Of a stretch of DNA of 64,000 nucleotides, positions 1-8,906 are shown piece after piece (positions within the stretch are counted from its first letter, which is position 1; the number at the start of each line of letters is the position of its first letter). Both the position numbers and the translations under genes were made by a program. Under the pieces are notes generated by a model that saw only the letters and a program-made list of their open reading frames with translations, was not told the origin of the DNA and searched no databases. Source of the stretch: Nocardia nova NBRC 15556 (GTDB lineage Bacteria > Actinomycetota > Actinomycetes > Mycobacteriales > Mycobacteriaceae); contig NZ_BDBN01000022.1 of NCBI RefSeq assembly GCF_001613005.1, positions 1 to 64,000 of the forward strand, written 5' to 3'.

Positions 1-48
1 GATCCGGCGCCGCGGCGGTCCGACGGGTCCGACGACGTCATCGCGATC

Positions 49-612
49 TCAGCTGGTCGGCGCGGGAAGGATGGTGGGGTTCGCGGGTGTCGCGCCGGGG
101 GCCGGCGTCGCACCCGGACTCGGGGCGCCCGAGGCCGTTCCGCAGACCGGCGGGGCCGCGCCCTCCAGGGTGAGCAACGCGCAGAAGGTCGCGGCCGTCA
201 CCTTCCAGGTGCCCTCGACCTGCACCGCGCCGCCCTGCTGCCCGGACAGGGCCGGGGTGCCGTTGAACAGCACGTCGAAGGTGACGTCGGCGTGGTCGGT
301 GCTGGTGCTCGCGACATTGGTGACCTTGGCCGAGGCGGATTTGGCCATCGGCGAATCGGCCTGTGCCTTGATCGCGGCGGCGAATGCGGGCCCGTTCTCG
401 AGGAGGGCGATCTTCTGGTCGGCGGGGGTGGATCCGTCGAAGAAGCGCTCGAAGTTCCGGCTGACCGCCTGGGTCACCGTCGGGGTCCCGCTACTGGACG
501 ATTCGGCGGATTTGCTGCCGGAATCATCGCTGCCGCAGGCGGCCGCCACGGTCACCAGCGCGGTAAGTGCGCATGCCGCAAGCATTTTCGCCGCGATCCC
601 ATGATCGAACAT
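49..612 (-). CDS. MTB12-like secreted lipoprotein
   Basis: Encodes about 187 residues. The N-terminus is a signal peptide with hydrophobic core LAACALTALVTV followed by AAAC, a plausible lipobox, then a Ser/Gly-rich linker. The body (about residues 50-145) resembles the low-molecular-weight antigen MTB12 (CFP-2) fold: a helix with an FFDG..PA...K pattern, then beta strands ending in VEGTWKV and a final Cys pair in ...FCALL...PPVCG. The tail is Pro/Ala/Thr-rich. I chose the ATG at 612 because GGGAGG lies about 8 bases upstream; a longer reading frame would add 13 residues without a better ribosome site. The expected location is the outer face of the plasma membrane or cell wall. No enzymatic role is visible. 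Confidence 0.72.
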   Translation of the reverse strand: MFDHGIAAKMLAACALTALVTVAAACGSDDSGSKSAESSSSGTPTVTQAVSRNFERFFDGSTPADQKIALLENGPAFAAAIKAQADSPMAKSASAKVTNVASTSTDHADVTFDVLFNGTPALSGQQGGAVQVEGTWKVTAATFCALLTLEGAAPPVCGTASGAPSPGATPAPGATPANPTILPAPTS

Positions 613-681
613 AATGCGGCCTCCCTCGGTGACGGTAGGCTCGGTGATCAACTCGCTCGAAGACTACTCGCCGGACCGGGG

Positions 682-2769
682 CTACGGACGCTTATCGGCC
701 ACGAATGCGGTATCGGCGAGTTCGGCCAGTACGTCGGGCAACTCGGCGGCGACCGCCCGGGCATCGAGGATCGCCGGATCCACCGAAAGCCCGATCCCCA
801 ATTCGCCGTTCCAGCTCAGCACCCCGGCGACCAGCGGCACTCCAGGCGCCGACGGCAGAATCGGAAATACCTGGGTGATCGGCATATTCGCGAAAGTCAT
901 CGCCATATCGGGGCCGGCCATATTGGAGACGATCGCGTGGAAGAACCGCCCGCCGTACACCGACCGCGCGAAGGCCCCCACCGCCGGTTCGGGAAACAGC
1001 CGGAGCACCCGATCCATCACGAAATGCGAGGCGAGCGCCCGGGTTCCGGAATGCAGCCGGTCGCTGCGGGAGCGGATCTCGGCCAGTCGCTGCGCCGGGG
1101 TCGCCGCCGTCAGCGGGATATCGATCATCACGGCGGCGGTTGAATTGCCCTCCGCTCCCGACGTGGGGTCGCGCACCATCAACGGCACCGCCACCCGGAT
1201 CTGCCCGCGCAATCGCTCGTCCAGGTCGGGGCGCAGCCGGTGCAGCGCGGTGACGGTGACGCTCAGCAGCACGTCGGTCACCCGAGCACGGTGCGAACGA
1301 GCCACGGCCCGAACGGTTTCCAGGTCCAGCGAGCAGACGGTGAACACCCGTCGCAGACAGTCGTCGGGCAGTATTCCCTTCGGCTGCGCGTCGGCGGCCA
1401 ACTGCGCCAGACCGGCCGCGGTACCGGCGACGAGGGTGCCCCAGCTCGGCGGTTTGCGCTCGGCCACCGGCAGATCGATGGTCGGTCGCAGCAGGCGCAG
1501 CGCCTGCACCACGGTGCCGATGCCATCGGCGACCACATGGTGCAGCAGCAGGACCACGCCGATCGCGCCGGCCTCCGGGTCGCGCACCAGGACGAGGCGC
1601 CACAACGGCCGATCCTTGGGCAGCACCTCGGCGGCCAGATCCGTCACCACCCGGCCGATTCCGTCCACTCGCCGCGCCACCGCGCTCGGCGTCATGGTCG
1701 CTTCGGCCGTCGCCGCACCGAAAGCCGTCCCGGGGCCGGCCTCTCGACCACTCGGGTCGGCGACGGTAGCCGGATCGGTGCCCGGAACCGTGCGCTCGGT
1801 GACATGCCAGTCCCAGTCGACCGGACTGTCCACCCAGCGTGCCCTGCGCCACCGCCCCGGCTGGTCCAGACGCTGCTGGAACCGCGGCAGATGGGCCAGC
1901 TCGCCCTGGACCAGTTCCCGCACCACGTCGAGGCCGGGCCCGCCGTCGGCCCGCGGCCGGAACACGACCATGCCGCCCACCTGCTGCGGAATGCCGGACT
2001 TCTCGATGTGCAGGAAGAACGCGTCGGCAGGAGGCACCACGGGCGGCCGCGCGTACCAGCGATCGACCAGCTGGATACTCACCGCGACGAAGGCCACCGC
2101 GATCACCGCGTCGAGGACGAAGTGGTTCGCGGTCGCGACGATGACATAGGTGGTCAGCCCGACGTGGAAGGCGCTGAGCACCTGCACCACCCAGCCGCCG
2201 GAGACGCGGGCCAGCACCACGCTCACCCACAGTGCCCAGCCGACGTGCAGCGAGGGCACCGCCGCGAGTTGATTCGCCCCCGACACCAGCGACGAACCCC
2301 AGGACCCCCAGGTGTGGCCGTCGACGACGGTGTCGGTGAAGCCCAGCTCGGGCAGCAGCCGCGGCGGGGTGACCGGAAAGAGCGCGAAACACGCGATGGA
2401 CAGGATGTTCAGCAGCAGGAAGGAGTCGCGGGCGCGGGCGTAGTCGGCGCGGCGGCGAAAATACATCCAGAACAGCAGCGCGAAGGCACTGACGATGTAG
2501 GTGAACGCGTACTCGTAGTTGGCCAGGGTCGCGAGCAGCACGCGCGACTCCAGCCAGTGGTTGAGTGGACGCTCGAAGTCGATGGCGAGCCACTGCTCGA
2601 GATCGAAGATGCGATGGGCATTGCGATCGGCCAGTTCGCGGCGGGCCGGGGTGTGCAGCGCGTCGACCGCCAGGTACAGCCCGAATACCGCGAGCCCGAC
2701 CACACAGTCCCGCCACAGCACCGGACGCGACGGATTGCCCACACAACCGTCATAACACATGTGTCGCAA
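682..2769 (-). CDS. PAP2 / WS-DGAT fusion protein
   Basis: A 695-residue fusion. The N-terminal third (about 1-235) is a multi-spanning PAP2-type phosphatase/phosphotransferase domain of the inositol-phosphotransferase (AUR1-like) kind, with PSLHVGWA and NHFVLDAV holding the expected His and Asp residues. The rest is a wax ester synthase/diacylglycerol acyltransferase domain with the catalytic HHxxxDG motif (HHVVADG) near residue 410. Known WS/DGATs acylate alcohols or diacylglycerol with acyl-CoA. A PAP2 domain could make the diacylglycerol substrate, or could modify a membrane lipid headgroup. The gene follows the DMT transporter by 4 bases, so they are probably co-transcribed. The start is uncertain: no clear ribosome site was seen, and a GTG nine codons in is an alternative. 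Confidence 0.85.
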   Translation of the reverse strand: MRHMCYDGCVGNPSRPVLWRDCVVGLAVFGLYLAVDALHTPARRELADRNAHRIFDLEQWLAIDFERPLNHWLESRVLLATLANYEYAFTYIVSAFALLFWMYFRRRADYARARDSFLLLNILSIACFALFPVTPPRLLPELGFTDTVVDGHTWGSWGSSLVSGANQLAAVPSLHVGWALWVSVVLARVSGGWVVQVLSAFHVGLTTYVIVATANHFVLDAVIAVAFVAVSIQLVDRWYARPPVVPPADAFFLHIEKSGIPQQVGGMVVFRPRADGGPGLDVVRELVQGELAHLPRFQQRLDQPGRWRRARWVDSPVDWDWHVTERTVPGTDPATVADPSGREAGPGTAFGAATAEATMTPSAVARRVDGIGRVVTDLAAEVLPKDRPLWRLVLVRDPEAGAIGVVLLLHHVVADGIGTVVQALRLLRPTIDLPVAERKPPSWGTLVAGTAAGLAQLAADAQPKGILPDDCLRRVFTVCSLDLETVRAVARSHRARVTDVLLSVTVTALHRLRPDLDERLRGQIRVAVPLMVRDPTSGAEGNSTAAVMIDIPLTAATPAQRLAEIRSRSDRLHSGTRALASHFVMDRVLRLFPEPAVGAFARSVYGGRFFHAIVSNMAGPDMAMTFANMPITQVFPILPSAPGVPLVAGVLSWNGELGIGLSVDPAILDARAVAAELPDVLAELADTAFVADKRP

Positions 2770-2773
2770 GCTT

Positions 2774-3691
2774 TTACGACATCAAGCTGGGCGATTCGTC
2801 GGTTATCTCCTTGTTACCGGCGTAGAAGGCGCGGGCCAGCGGCGAATGGGCGAGTCCGCCGATACCGGCGGCGATCAGCGCTCCGGCGACCGCGACCCCG
2901 GCCAGCGCCCCGGCGGTGTGCGGTAGCGCGACCTTGAAGGCCAGCACGCCGACCACGTAACTGACGATCGGATTCGTCACGCTCATGGCCGCGATCGCCC
3001 ATGGCAGCGGCCCGGCGGCGAAGGCGGTCTGCTCCAATACCAGCCCGCTGAGGGTGGAAACGGCGAGCAGATAGCCGGGCCAGTCGCCGGCGGTGGCGGG
3101 AATGCCGCGATAGATCAGATCCTCGGTGGTCAGCTTCATGAAGACCGCGCTCATCGCGAAACAGACGCCGGCGGCCACCGCGACGAGATTCGCCGCCACC
3201 CAGATCGGGCAGCGGATGCTGATCAGGGCGAGCAACGCCACCAGCGCCGCGGCGGAGAAGGTGGCCAGCAGTACGCGGCCGCGATCCGGGTCGCCCTCGA
3301 GCGGCGCCACGCCGCCGACGCCGAACAGCACTCCCAGCCCGGCGCAGACCAGCAGCGCGAACCAGATGTCGCGCCCGCGCGGGCGACGACGGCGGCCGAA
3401 CGCCTCGAGCGGAACCGCGAACAACAACTGCGTCGACATCAGCGGCTGCACGGCCGCCACCGAACCCAGATGCAGCGCTGCCGCCTGGGTGAGGAAACCC
3501 GCGAGATTCGTGATCCAGCCGCGCAGCCACGTGCCACTGCGCAGCAGACGGTGCATCAGTGTGGTCATACCGAAGACCCGGGCCGCCCGGGGTTGTTCGG
3601 CGACCACGGTGCGTGCCGCGCGCTGTTGCAGATAACCGGCCGCGGCGAACAGGAATGCGGCCAGCACTCCCAACGCAATGACCAGGACCAT
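2774..3691 (-). CDS. DMT-superfamily membrane transporter
   Basis: 305 residues with about ten hydrophobic segments, the layout of drug/metabolite (EamA-type) transporters. It begins with a hydrophobic stretch after Met-Val-Leu-Val. A short arginine-rich loop (RRRRPRGRD) follows the first half, and the second half contains PLPWAIAAMSVTNPIVSYV, typical of the family's second repeat. The substrate cannot be read from sequence. It lies just upstream of the PAP2/WS-DGAT fusion on the same strand, so export or flipping of a lipid or lipid precursor is possible, but this is inference. Confidence 0.75.
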   Translation of the reverse strand: MVLVIALGVLAAFLFAAAGYLQQRAARTVVAEQPRAARVFGMTTLMHRLLRSGTWLRGWITNLAGFLTQAAALHLGSVAAVQPLMSTQLLFAVPLEAFGRRRRPRGRDIWFALLVCAGLGVLFGVGGVAPLEGDPDRGRVLLATFSAAALVALLALISIRCPIWVAANLVAVAAGVCFAMSAVFMKLTTEDLIYRGIPATAGDWPGYLLAVSTLSGLVLEQTAFAAGPLPWAIAAMSVTNPIVSYVVGVLAFKVALPHTAGALAGVAVAGALIAAGIGGLAHSPLARAFYAGNKEITDESPSLMS

Positions 3692-3789
3692 GCGGAACTC
3701 CGCTCAGGTGATCTATTCGCACTGTACGCCCGACTCCGTGTCGAACCTGATCATGAACGATGAGCGGGAACGGCGGACGAGCGGGGTGC

Positions 3790-4830
3790 TCAGAGGGCGT
3801 GTTCGTCGAGCCAGGTGCGGGCGAGGTCGGCCGCCGAGGCGTGTTCGTCACGCACGCGGCGGATCATGGTCGCGAATTCGGCCGTGGTGAGCTCGCCGGC
3901 GACGTAGTTGAGTTTCTTGATCTGCCGCTGGTCCAAGGCGCCCTGACGCAACAGCGGGACGACGTTCTGCGCGCGGAAGGCATATGCCGGATCCGTGACG
4001 ACGGCCGGATCCGTGCGGGCGGCCGAATCGCCGGGGCCACCCGGCAGCAGTGCGACGGCCGAGGTGAACACGCCCGCGTCGACGGTTCCGTCGCGCAATG
4101 CCTTTCGTAGTTCGGCATCGCCGGGAAATTCGACGTGACGGGTGATATCGCAGCCGTAGACCGTGCGTAGCGGCGTCACGACGTCGCGCTGCGGGTCCGG
4201 CGGCGGCCGCAGCGGGTCGAGTTCGCGTCCGCCGGCGATGCCGACGGTCAGCTCACCGCAATGCGGTGCCAGATCGGCGGCATTCGCCGGATAGCGCGCG
4301 GCCGCGGCGGCGCCGAGCGCGAGTTGCGGGCGCAGGTCCGTGGCGTCGGCGAGATCCGACACCGCCAGTCCCTCCGGAACGGCCCGGCTCAAGTCGTCGG
4401 CGACCGAGCCGACATAGCGCGCCTCGAGCGTGACCGGCGACCCCGCCGTCATGTCGACCGCCGGGCCGGGGGCATGGTGTGCCGCGACGCTCTCGGCCGT
4501 CGCCCGGTCCGGCGCGGTCGCCGAGGACGAGGAGTCGAAGGTCGTCAGGAGATCGCCGCTGGTATCGCCGACCAGAGTGATCGTGCCCGCGTCCAGGGCC
4601 GCCAGATAGTCCGCACGCTGTCCGAGATGCTTCTTCACCGTCGCCGGCGTGCCGGCGCGCGCGAGCGCCTGCGCGTAGATTTCGGCGAGCACCTCCGACT
4701 GCGCCGAATCGCCGGCGCCGACGGTGATCGTCGCTCCACCGTCCTCGTTGGCACATGCCACCGCCAGCGTGGCGGCGGTGACGGCGACCAGAACCCGGGC
4801 CGTCACTCGCACCGATCCGGCCAATCCCAT
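3790..4830 (-). CDS. ProX/OpuAC-like substrate-binding lipoprotein
   Basis: About 346 residues from the ATG at 4830. Residues 1-27 form a lipoprotein signal ending LAVAC. The mature part begins TITVGAGDSAQSEVLAEIYAQ and contains TLVGDTSGDL, DLRPQLALGAA and DAGVFTS, the pattern of glycine betaine/choline/carnitine (OpuAC/ProX) binding proteins. These capture osmoprotectants for an ABC importer. No permease or ATPase gene is nearby, so it either serves a transporter encoded elsewhere or acts as a sensor. It is divergent from the response regulator across about 170 bases. An upstream in-frame extension overlaps that gene and has no signal peptide, so the shorter start is preferred. Confidence 0.78.
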   Translation of the reverse strand: MGLAGSVRVTARVLVAVTAATLAVACANEDGGATITVGAGDSAQSEVLAEIYAQALARAGTPATVKKHLGQRADYLAALDAGTITLVGDTSGDLLTTFDSSSSATAPDRATAESVAAHHAPGPAVDMTAGSPVTLEARYVGSVADDLSRAVPEGLAVSDLADATDLRPQLALGAAAAARYPANAADLAPHCGELTVGIAGGRELDPLRPPPDPQRDVVTPLRTVYGCDITRHVEFPGDAELRKALRDGTVDAGVFTSAVALLPGGPGDSAARTDPAVVTDPAYAFRAQNVVPLLRQGALDQRQIKKLNYVAGELTTAEFATMIRRVRDEHASAADLARTWLDEHAL

Positions 4831-5002
4831 CCGGCGACACCCACTCCCGATAGTCAGCGACAACCACATCCGGCGGCCGGGGCGCCCCGGCACAGGAATC
4901 GTAGGTGGGCCGCGTCCGTGCCGACGCCCCGCACCCCTGCCGGCCCGCGAACCGGACTCTCGAGCAGTATTCAGCCGGGTCTCAGCCGGGGCGACGAATA
5001 AT

Positions 5003-5683
5003 GTGCGGGTGCAGCCGGGACGCATTCTCCTGATCGAAGACGCCGACGCCATTCGCACGGCGGTCGCTGCGGCCGTGCACGCCGCCGGGCACGAGGTTCT
5101 GGCACGCGAACACGGCGACCGGCTCGAGCCCGACCTGGAGCGATTCCGTCCCGATGTCGTCGTGCTCGACGTGATGCTGCCGGGCCGCGACGGTTTCGGC
5201 CTGCTCGAGGTGGTGCGCGCCCGCAGCGGCGCCGGAGTGGTGATGCTGACCGCGCGCGACGGTGTGGAGGACCGGGTGCGCGGACTGCGATCCGGTTCCG
5301 ACGACTACGTGGTGAAACCCTTCGACCTCGCCGAACTGGTGGCACGGATCGAGGCGCTGCTGCGGCGGATGGGGCGCATGCACAGTCGCATCGCCATCGA
5401 CGATCTGGTGCTGGAAACCGATTCCGGCGTGGTGCTGCGTGGCCGCGAACCGATCAGCCTCACCGCCACCGAATTCAAACTCCTCGCCTACCTCGCCGCG
5501 CACCGCGACCGAGTCGTCACCAAAACCCAAATCCTCACCGCGGTCTGGGGTTACGAGGACTACGACCCGAACCTCGTGGAGGTCTACGTCAGCGCGGTGC
5601 GCCGCAAACTGGAGGAACACGGACCGCGACTGCTGCACACGGTGCGCGGTATGGGCTACGCGTTACGGGCGAATCCGCGATGA
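5003..5683 (+). CDS. OmpR-family response regulator
   Basis: About 226 residues. The receiver domain has the acidic pair ED, phospho-acceptor Asp in VVVLDVMLPGRDG, Thr in MLTARD, and Lys in YVVKPFD. The C-terminal winged helix has TATEFKLLAYLA, the recognition-helix region YDPNLVEVYVSAVRRKL and a final HTVRGMGYALR. This is a two-component transcription factor activated by phosphorylation. I start it at GTG 5003; GTG 5009 is equally possible, and the in-frame reading upstream of it is not protein-like. Its stop overlaps the start of the histidine kinase by four bases (ATGA). Likely targets are itself and the secreted protein gene at 7277. Confidence 0.9.
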   Translation: MRVQPGRILLIEDADAIRTAVAAAVHAAGHEVLAREHGDRLEPDLERFRPDVVVLDVMLPGRDGFGLLEVVRARSGAGVVMLTARDGVEDRVRGLRSGSDDYVVKPFDLAELVARIEALLRRMGRMHSRIAIDDLVLETDSGVVLRGREPISLTATEFKLLAYLAAHRDRVVTKTQILTAVWGYEDYDPNLVEVYVSAVRRKLEEHGPRLLHTVRGMGYALRANPR

Positions 5684-7170
5684 GCGGCACCCCCGGCCAC
5701 CGCGCGCCCCCACCGCCCGATCTCCCGGACGACGCGGGCGAATCCGGACCGCACACGTTGCCGACGATATCGCTGCGCCGCCGGGTAACCCTCACGGCGG
5801 CAACGGTTTCCGGGCTCGCACTGGTCGTGGTGGCGCTGGCGGTGCACAGTCTGTTCGGCATCGTGGCGGCGCGCAGCGAGAACACCGTGCTCACCGATCG
5901 GGCGCAGCTGGCCCGGCAACTCGCGCAGCAGAACACTCCGCCCGCGGAATTGATCGCCCGCGTGGACAATCGCTCGGTCCGGGCGCGGCTGGTCCTGGCC
6001 GACGGCACCGCCTACGGCAGTCTCTCGCCCCGGCACGCCGGCGACAGCGGTATCCGGACCAGAACCATCACCCTGGGCGGTGGCGGCACCGTGGACCGCG
6101 CCCGGCTCACCCTGCAGGTCGACACCCCGCTGCTGACCAAGCTGCGGTCGCGCCTGGGCCTGGTCCTGATCGGGGTGACCGCGACCGCCCTCGTCGTGAT
6201 CACCGCGGCGCTGTGGTGGGGACTGCGCCGAGCGCTGGCACCCTTGGATTCGATGACCCGGCTGGCCCGCGACATCGCCCGCGGCCGCCGTGGACGCCGC
6301 CTCTCCCCCGCCCGTACGGATACCGAATTGGGCCGCACGGCGAGCGCATTCGACGAAATGCTGGACGCCCTGGAGGGCGCGGAGGCCCGGGCCCGGGCCT
6401 CGGAACAGCAGATGCGCGCCTTCGTCGGGGATGCCGCGCACGAACTGCGCACCCCGATCGCGGGGATCAAGGCCATGGCCGAAGCGGTGCTGCATCAACC
6501 CGCCGATATCGACACCGAAGAGCGTGAGCGCATGTACCTGCTGCTGGTGCGCGAGGCGCAGCGGGCCGGCCGCCTCGTGGAGGATCTGCTGGACATGGCG
6601 CGCATCGACGCCGGGCTCACCCTGCAACCGCAGCCGGTCGACCTGCACGAACTGGCCCGCACCCAGCTGGACCGGATGCGAGTCCTGCATCCCGGGACAG
6701 CTTTCCGCCTCACCGGCCCCTCGGTGCCGGCGGTCGCCGACCCCGAACGCATCGGCCAGATCCTGATCAACCTCCTGGCCAACGCCTGCCAAGCCATGGG
6801 ACAGGACGGAACGGTGAGTGTCACCGTCGTCGAGCCCGGTGCGCCCGGCGGCCGGCCGGACATCCTGCCCCCCATGGCCGAAATCCGTGTCGCCGATACG
6901 GGTCCGGGCGTGCCCGCCGCGGAACGCGAGCACATCTTCGACCGCCTGGTCCGCCTCGACGCCGCCCGCGACCGGCGCCGCGACGGCGCGGGTATGGGCC
7001 TGGCGATCGCGCGCGGGATCGCCCGGGCCCACGGGGGTGACCTCCGCTGCGTCGAGCCGCCGCCCGGAACCGCCGGCGCGGTATTCGTACTGACGCTTCC
7101 GCCGGCCCCGCCGACGGCCGATGGTCACACCGGCCGCGCGGTGAGCGCCGAAGGCCGCCCGCCTTTCTGA
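5680..7170 (+). CDS. Sensor histidine kinase
   Basis: 496 residues. A Pro-rich cytoplasmic start is followed by TM1 (about 36-66), an extracytoplasmic sensor region of about 90 residues, TM2 (about 155-180) and a HAMP linker. The dimerisation box is HELRTPIAG (phosphorylated His), and the ATPase domain has an N box NLLANACQA, G1 DTGPGVP and G2 GAGMGLAIA. It is the partner of the response regulator whose gene overlaps it by four bases. The signal is unknown. The small periplasmic-side loop and the hemophore-like gene immediately downstream make a haem or envelope signal possible, which is inference only. Confidence 0.9.
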   Translation: MSGTPGHRAPPPPDLPDDAGESGPHTLPTISLRRRVTLTAATVSGLALVVVALAVHSLFGIVAARSENTVLTDRAQLARQLAQQNTPPAELIARVDNRSVRARLVLADGTAYGSLSPRHAGDSGIRTRTITLGGGGTVDRARLTLQVDTPLLTKLRSRLGLVLIGVTATALVVITAALWWGLRRALAPLDSMTRLARDIARGRRGRRLSPARTDTELGRTASAFDEMLDALEGAEARARASEQQMRAFVGDAAHELRTPIAGIKAMAEAVLHQPADIDTEERERMYLLLVREAQRAGRLVEDLLDMARIDAGLTLQPQPVDLHELARTQLDRMRVLHPGTAFRLTGPSVPAVADPERIGQILINLLANACQAMGQDGTVSVTVVEPGAPGGRPDILPPMAEIRVADTGPGVPAAEREHIFDRLVRLDAARDRRRDGAGMGLAIARGIARAHGGDLRCVEPPPGTAGAVFVLTLPPAPPTADGHTGRAVSAEGRPPF

Positions 7171-7222
7171 AGTTCGGCTGAAGATCCGTCCGGCCCACTC
7201 GGCGTTTTCAGGGTCCTTTCAG
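7167..7222 (+). promoter_or_regulatory. Two facing response-regulator-type direct repeats
   Basis: CTGAAG-N5-CTGAAG at 7167-7183, overlapping the kinase stop codon, and TTTCAG-N5-TTTCAG at 7206-7222. The second is close to the first read on the other strand (CTTCAG-N5-CTTCAG). Within each pair the half-sites are 11 bases apart, the spacing used by dimeric OmpR-type regulators. They lie 55-110 bases before the hemophore-like start, so this is a plausible operator for the adjacent regulator. Confidence 0.45.
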
Positions 7223-7276
7223 ATTCGGCGCGCAGATTCGGACCCGACACGTTCCCGTATGAATGGAGTTACCGGT

Positions 7277-7606
7277 ATGAAGCGCACTGTCGCCGCCCTG
7301 CTGGCCGGCACCGCCGGAATCGCCGCCCTCGCCATCGCCGTGCCCGGCGTCGCCTCGGCCGACGCCCCGCAGTGCAGCCCGCAGGCACGCGCCCAGGTCC
7401 AGGCCCAGACCGCCCCGCAGGTCGCCGCATTCCTGGCGGGCCACCCGGATCTGGCCGCCGAACTGGCCAAGGTGAAGGGTATGCCGAAGGATCAGCGCAA
7501 GGCCGAGATGCAGGCCTATCGCCAGGGCCACCAGCAGGAGCTGAAGGACTTCCGCGGGGTGCGGCAGCCGATGATCGACTACCGCAGGGCCTGCCACAAG
7601 AAGTAG
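7277..7606 (+). CDS. Secreted hemophore-related small protein
   Basis: About 109 residues. Signal peptide with hydrophobic core VAALLAGTAGIAALAIAV and a cut near VASA|DAP. The mature protein is a small helical domain with two Cys (one near each end, CSPQ and RRACHKK) that could form a disulfide, and the helix pattern VAAFLAGHPDLAAELAKV seen in mycobacterial Rv0203-like hemophore-related proteins. Those proteins bind or pass on haem outside the membrane. The ATG at 7277 has GGAG eight bases upstream. It directly follows the two-component genes and is preceded by two candidate response-regulator boxes, so it is probably under their control. Haem binding itself is not proven by any residue seen. 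Confidence 0.68.
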   Translation: MKRTVAALLAGTAGIAALAIAVPGVASADAPQCSPQARAQVQAQTAPQVAAFLAGHPDLAAELAKVKGMPKDQRKAEMQAYRQGHQQELKDFRGVRQPMIDYRRACHKK

Positions 7607-7632
7607 CGGCCGCGCGTCGGCGTCCGAATACG

Positions 7633-7668
7633 GCGAGGGCGCCCCGGGAGTTCCCGGGGCGCCCTCGC
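7633..7668. terminator. Strong bidirectional hairpin terminator
   Basis: A perfect inverted repeat with arms GAGGGCGCCCCGGGA and its complement around a two-base centre, extended by two more pairs. It sits between the convergent hemophore-like and malic enzyme genes and can serve both. There is no T-run, as is usual in high-GC actinobacteria. Confidence 0.8.
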
Positions 7669-7685
7669 TGTGATCGAACCTGGTG

Positions 7686-8906
7686 TTACGCAACGCCTTC
7701 CGCGCGCGCGGCCGCGGCCACGGCCTCGGCGACCGCCGGAGCGACCCGGGGATCGAGCGGGCTCGGGATGATCTTGTCGACCGAGAGTTCGTCGGCCACC
7801 ACACCGAAGATGGCGTTGGCGGCGGCCACCTTCATGCCCTCGGTGATCCGGCGCGCACCGGCATCCAGCGCACCCTTGAACACGCCCGGGAAGGCGAGCA
7901 CGTTGTTGATCTGGTTCGGGAAGTCGCTGCGGCCGGTCGCCACGATGGCGGCGTAGCGGCGCGCGACCTCCGGGTGGATCTCCGGATCCGGGTTCGACAT
8001 GGCGAACACGATGGACTCCGGCGCCATCGAGGCGATCAGTTCCTCGGCGATGGTCCCGGCCGACAGGCCCAGGAACACATCCGCACCGGCCAGCGCCTCG
8101 GCCGCACCGCCGGTGACGCCACGCGGGTTGGTGCGGGCGGCCAGATCGGCCTTCACCTCGTTGAGGTCCGCGCGCTCCCGGCTGACGATGCCCTTCGAGT
8201 CGAGCACCACCACATCCGACACGCCGGCGGCCAGCAGGATGTTCGAGCAGGCCACACCCGCGGCACCGGCACCGGAGACGACCACCTTCAGGTCGGCGAT
8301 ATCGCGCCCCTGCACCTTGGCCGCGCCGTTGAGCGCCGCCAGCACCACGATGGCGGTGCCGTGCTGGTCGTCGTGCATGACCGGGCAGTCCAGCGCCTCG
8401 ACGACGCGCTTCTCGATCTCGAAGCAGCGCGGGGCGGAGATGTCCTCCAGGTTCACCGCACCGAAGCTCGGACGCAGGCGCACCAGGGTTTCCACGATCT
8501 CGTCGACATCCTTGGTGTCGAGCACGATCGGAATCGAGTCCAGCCCGGCGAACTTCTTGAACAGCGCGGCCTTGCCCTCCATGACCGGCAGCGACGCCCG
8601 CGGACCGATGTCACCCAGGCCGAGGACCGCGGTGCCGTCGCTGACCACGACCACCAGACGGTCGGTCCACGTGTAGCGCTTGGCCAGCGCCTCGTCCTGG
8701 TGGATGGCGCGACTCACCTGCGCGACGCCCGGCGTGTACGCGATGGACAGATCACGCTGGGTCTCCAGCGGTGCGGACAATTCCACCGAAAGCTTGCCAC
8801 CGAGATGGCCGGCGAAAATTTCCTCGTGCGTGATAGCGGACAGATCGGTCGTATCGGTTTCACGGCTCGCTGTAGTGGCATTCGGTGCGTCAGTCACAGA
8901 TGACAC
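7686..8906 (-). CDS. NAD(P)-dependent malic enzyme
   Basis: 406 residues. Oxidatively decarboxylates malate to pyruvate and CO2 with NAD(P) in the cytoplasm. The malic N-domain has SIAYTPGVAQV (catalytic Tyr) and VVSDGTAVLGLGDIG. The metal-binding stretch VMHDDQHGTA is followed by a Rossmann NAD(P) domain with VVSGAGAAGVA and a conserved FAMSNPDPEI. The length matches short bacterial malic enzymes that lack a phosphotransacetylase tail. Residues 1-25 are a Thr/Ala-rich leader of unknown use. The gene stands alone after a 600-base intergenic region. Confidence 0.93.
   Translation of the reverse strand: MSSVTDAPNATTASRETDTTDLSAITHEEIFAGHLGGKLSVELSAPLETQRDLSIAYTPGVAQVSRAIHQDEALAKRYTWTDRLVVVVSDGTAVLGLGDIGPRASLPVMEGKAALFKKFAGLDSIPIVLDTKDVDEIVETLVRLRPSFGAVNLEDISAPRCFEIEKRVVEALDCPVMHDDQHGTAIVVLAALNGAAKVQGRDIADLKVVVSGAGAAGVACSNILLAAGVSDVVVLDSKGIVSRERADLNEVKADLAARTNPRGVTGGAAEALAGADVFLGLSAGTIAEELIASMAPESIVFAMSNPDPEIHPEVARRYAAIVATGRSDFPNQINNVLAFPGVFKGALDAGARRITEGMKVAAANAIFGVVADELSVDKIIPSPLDPRVAPAVAEAVAAAARAEGVA

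Noticed and set aside
1240..2937. Long plus-strand open frame opposite the PAP2/WS-DGAT gene
   Set aside because: His/Arg/Gln-rich composition with no domain; it is the antisense shadow of a high-GC coding region with clear family motifs on the other strand.
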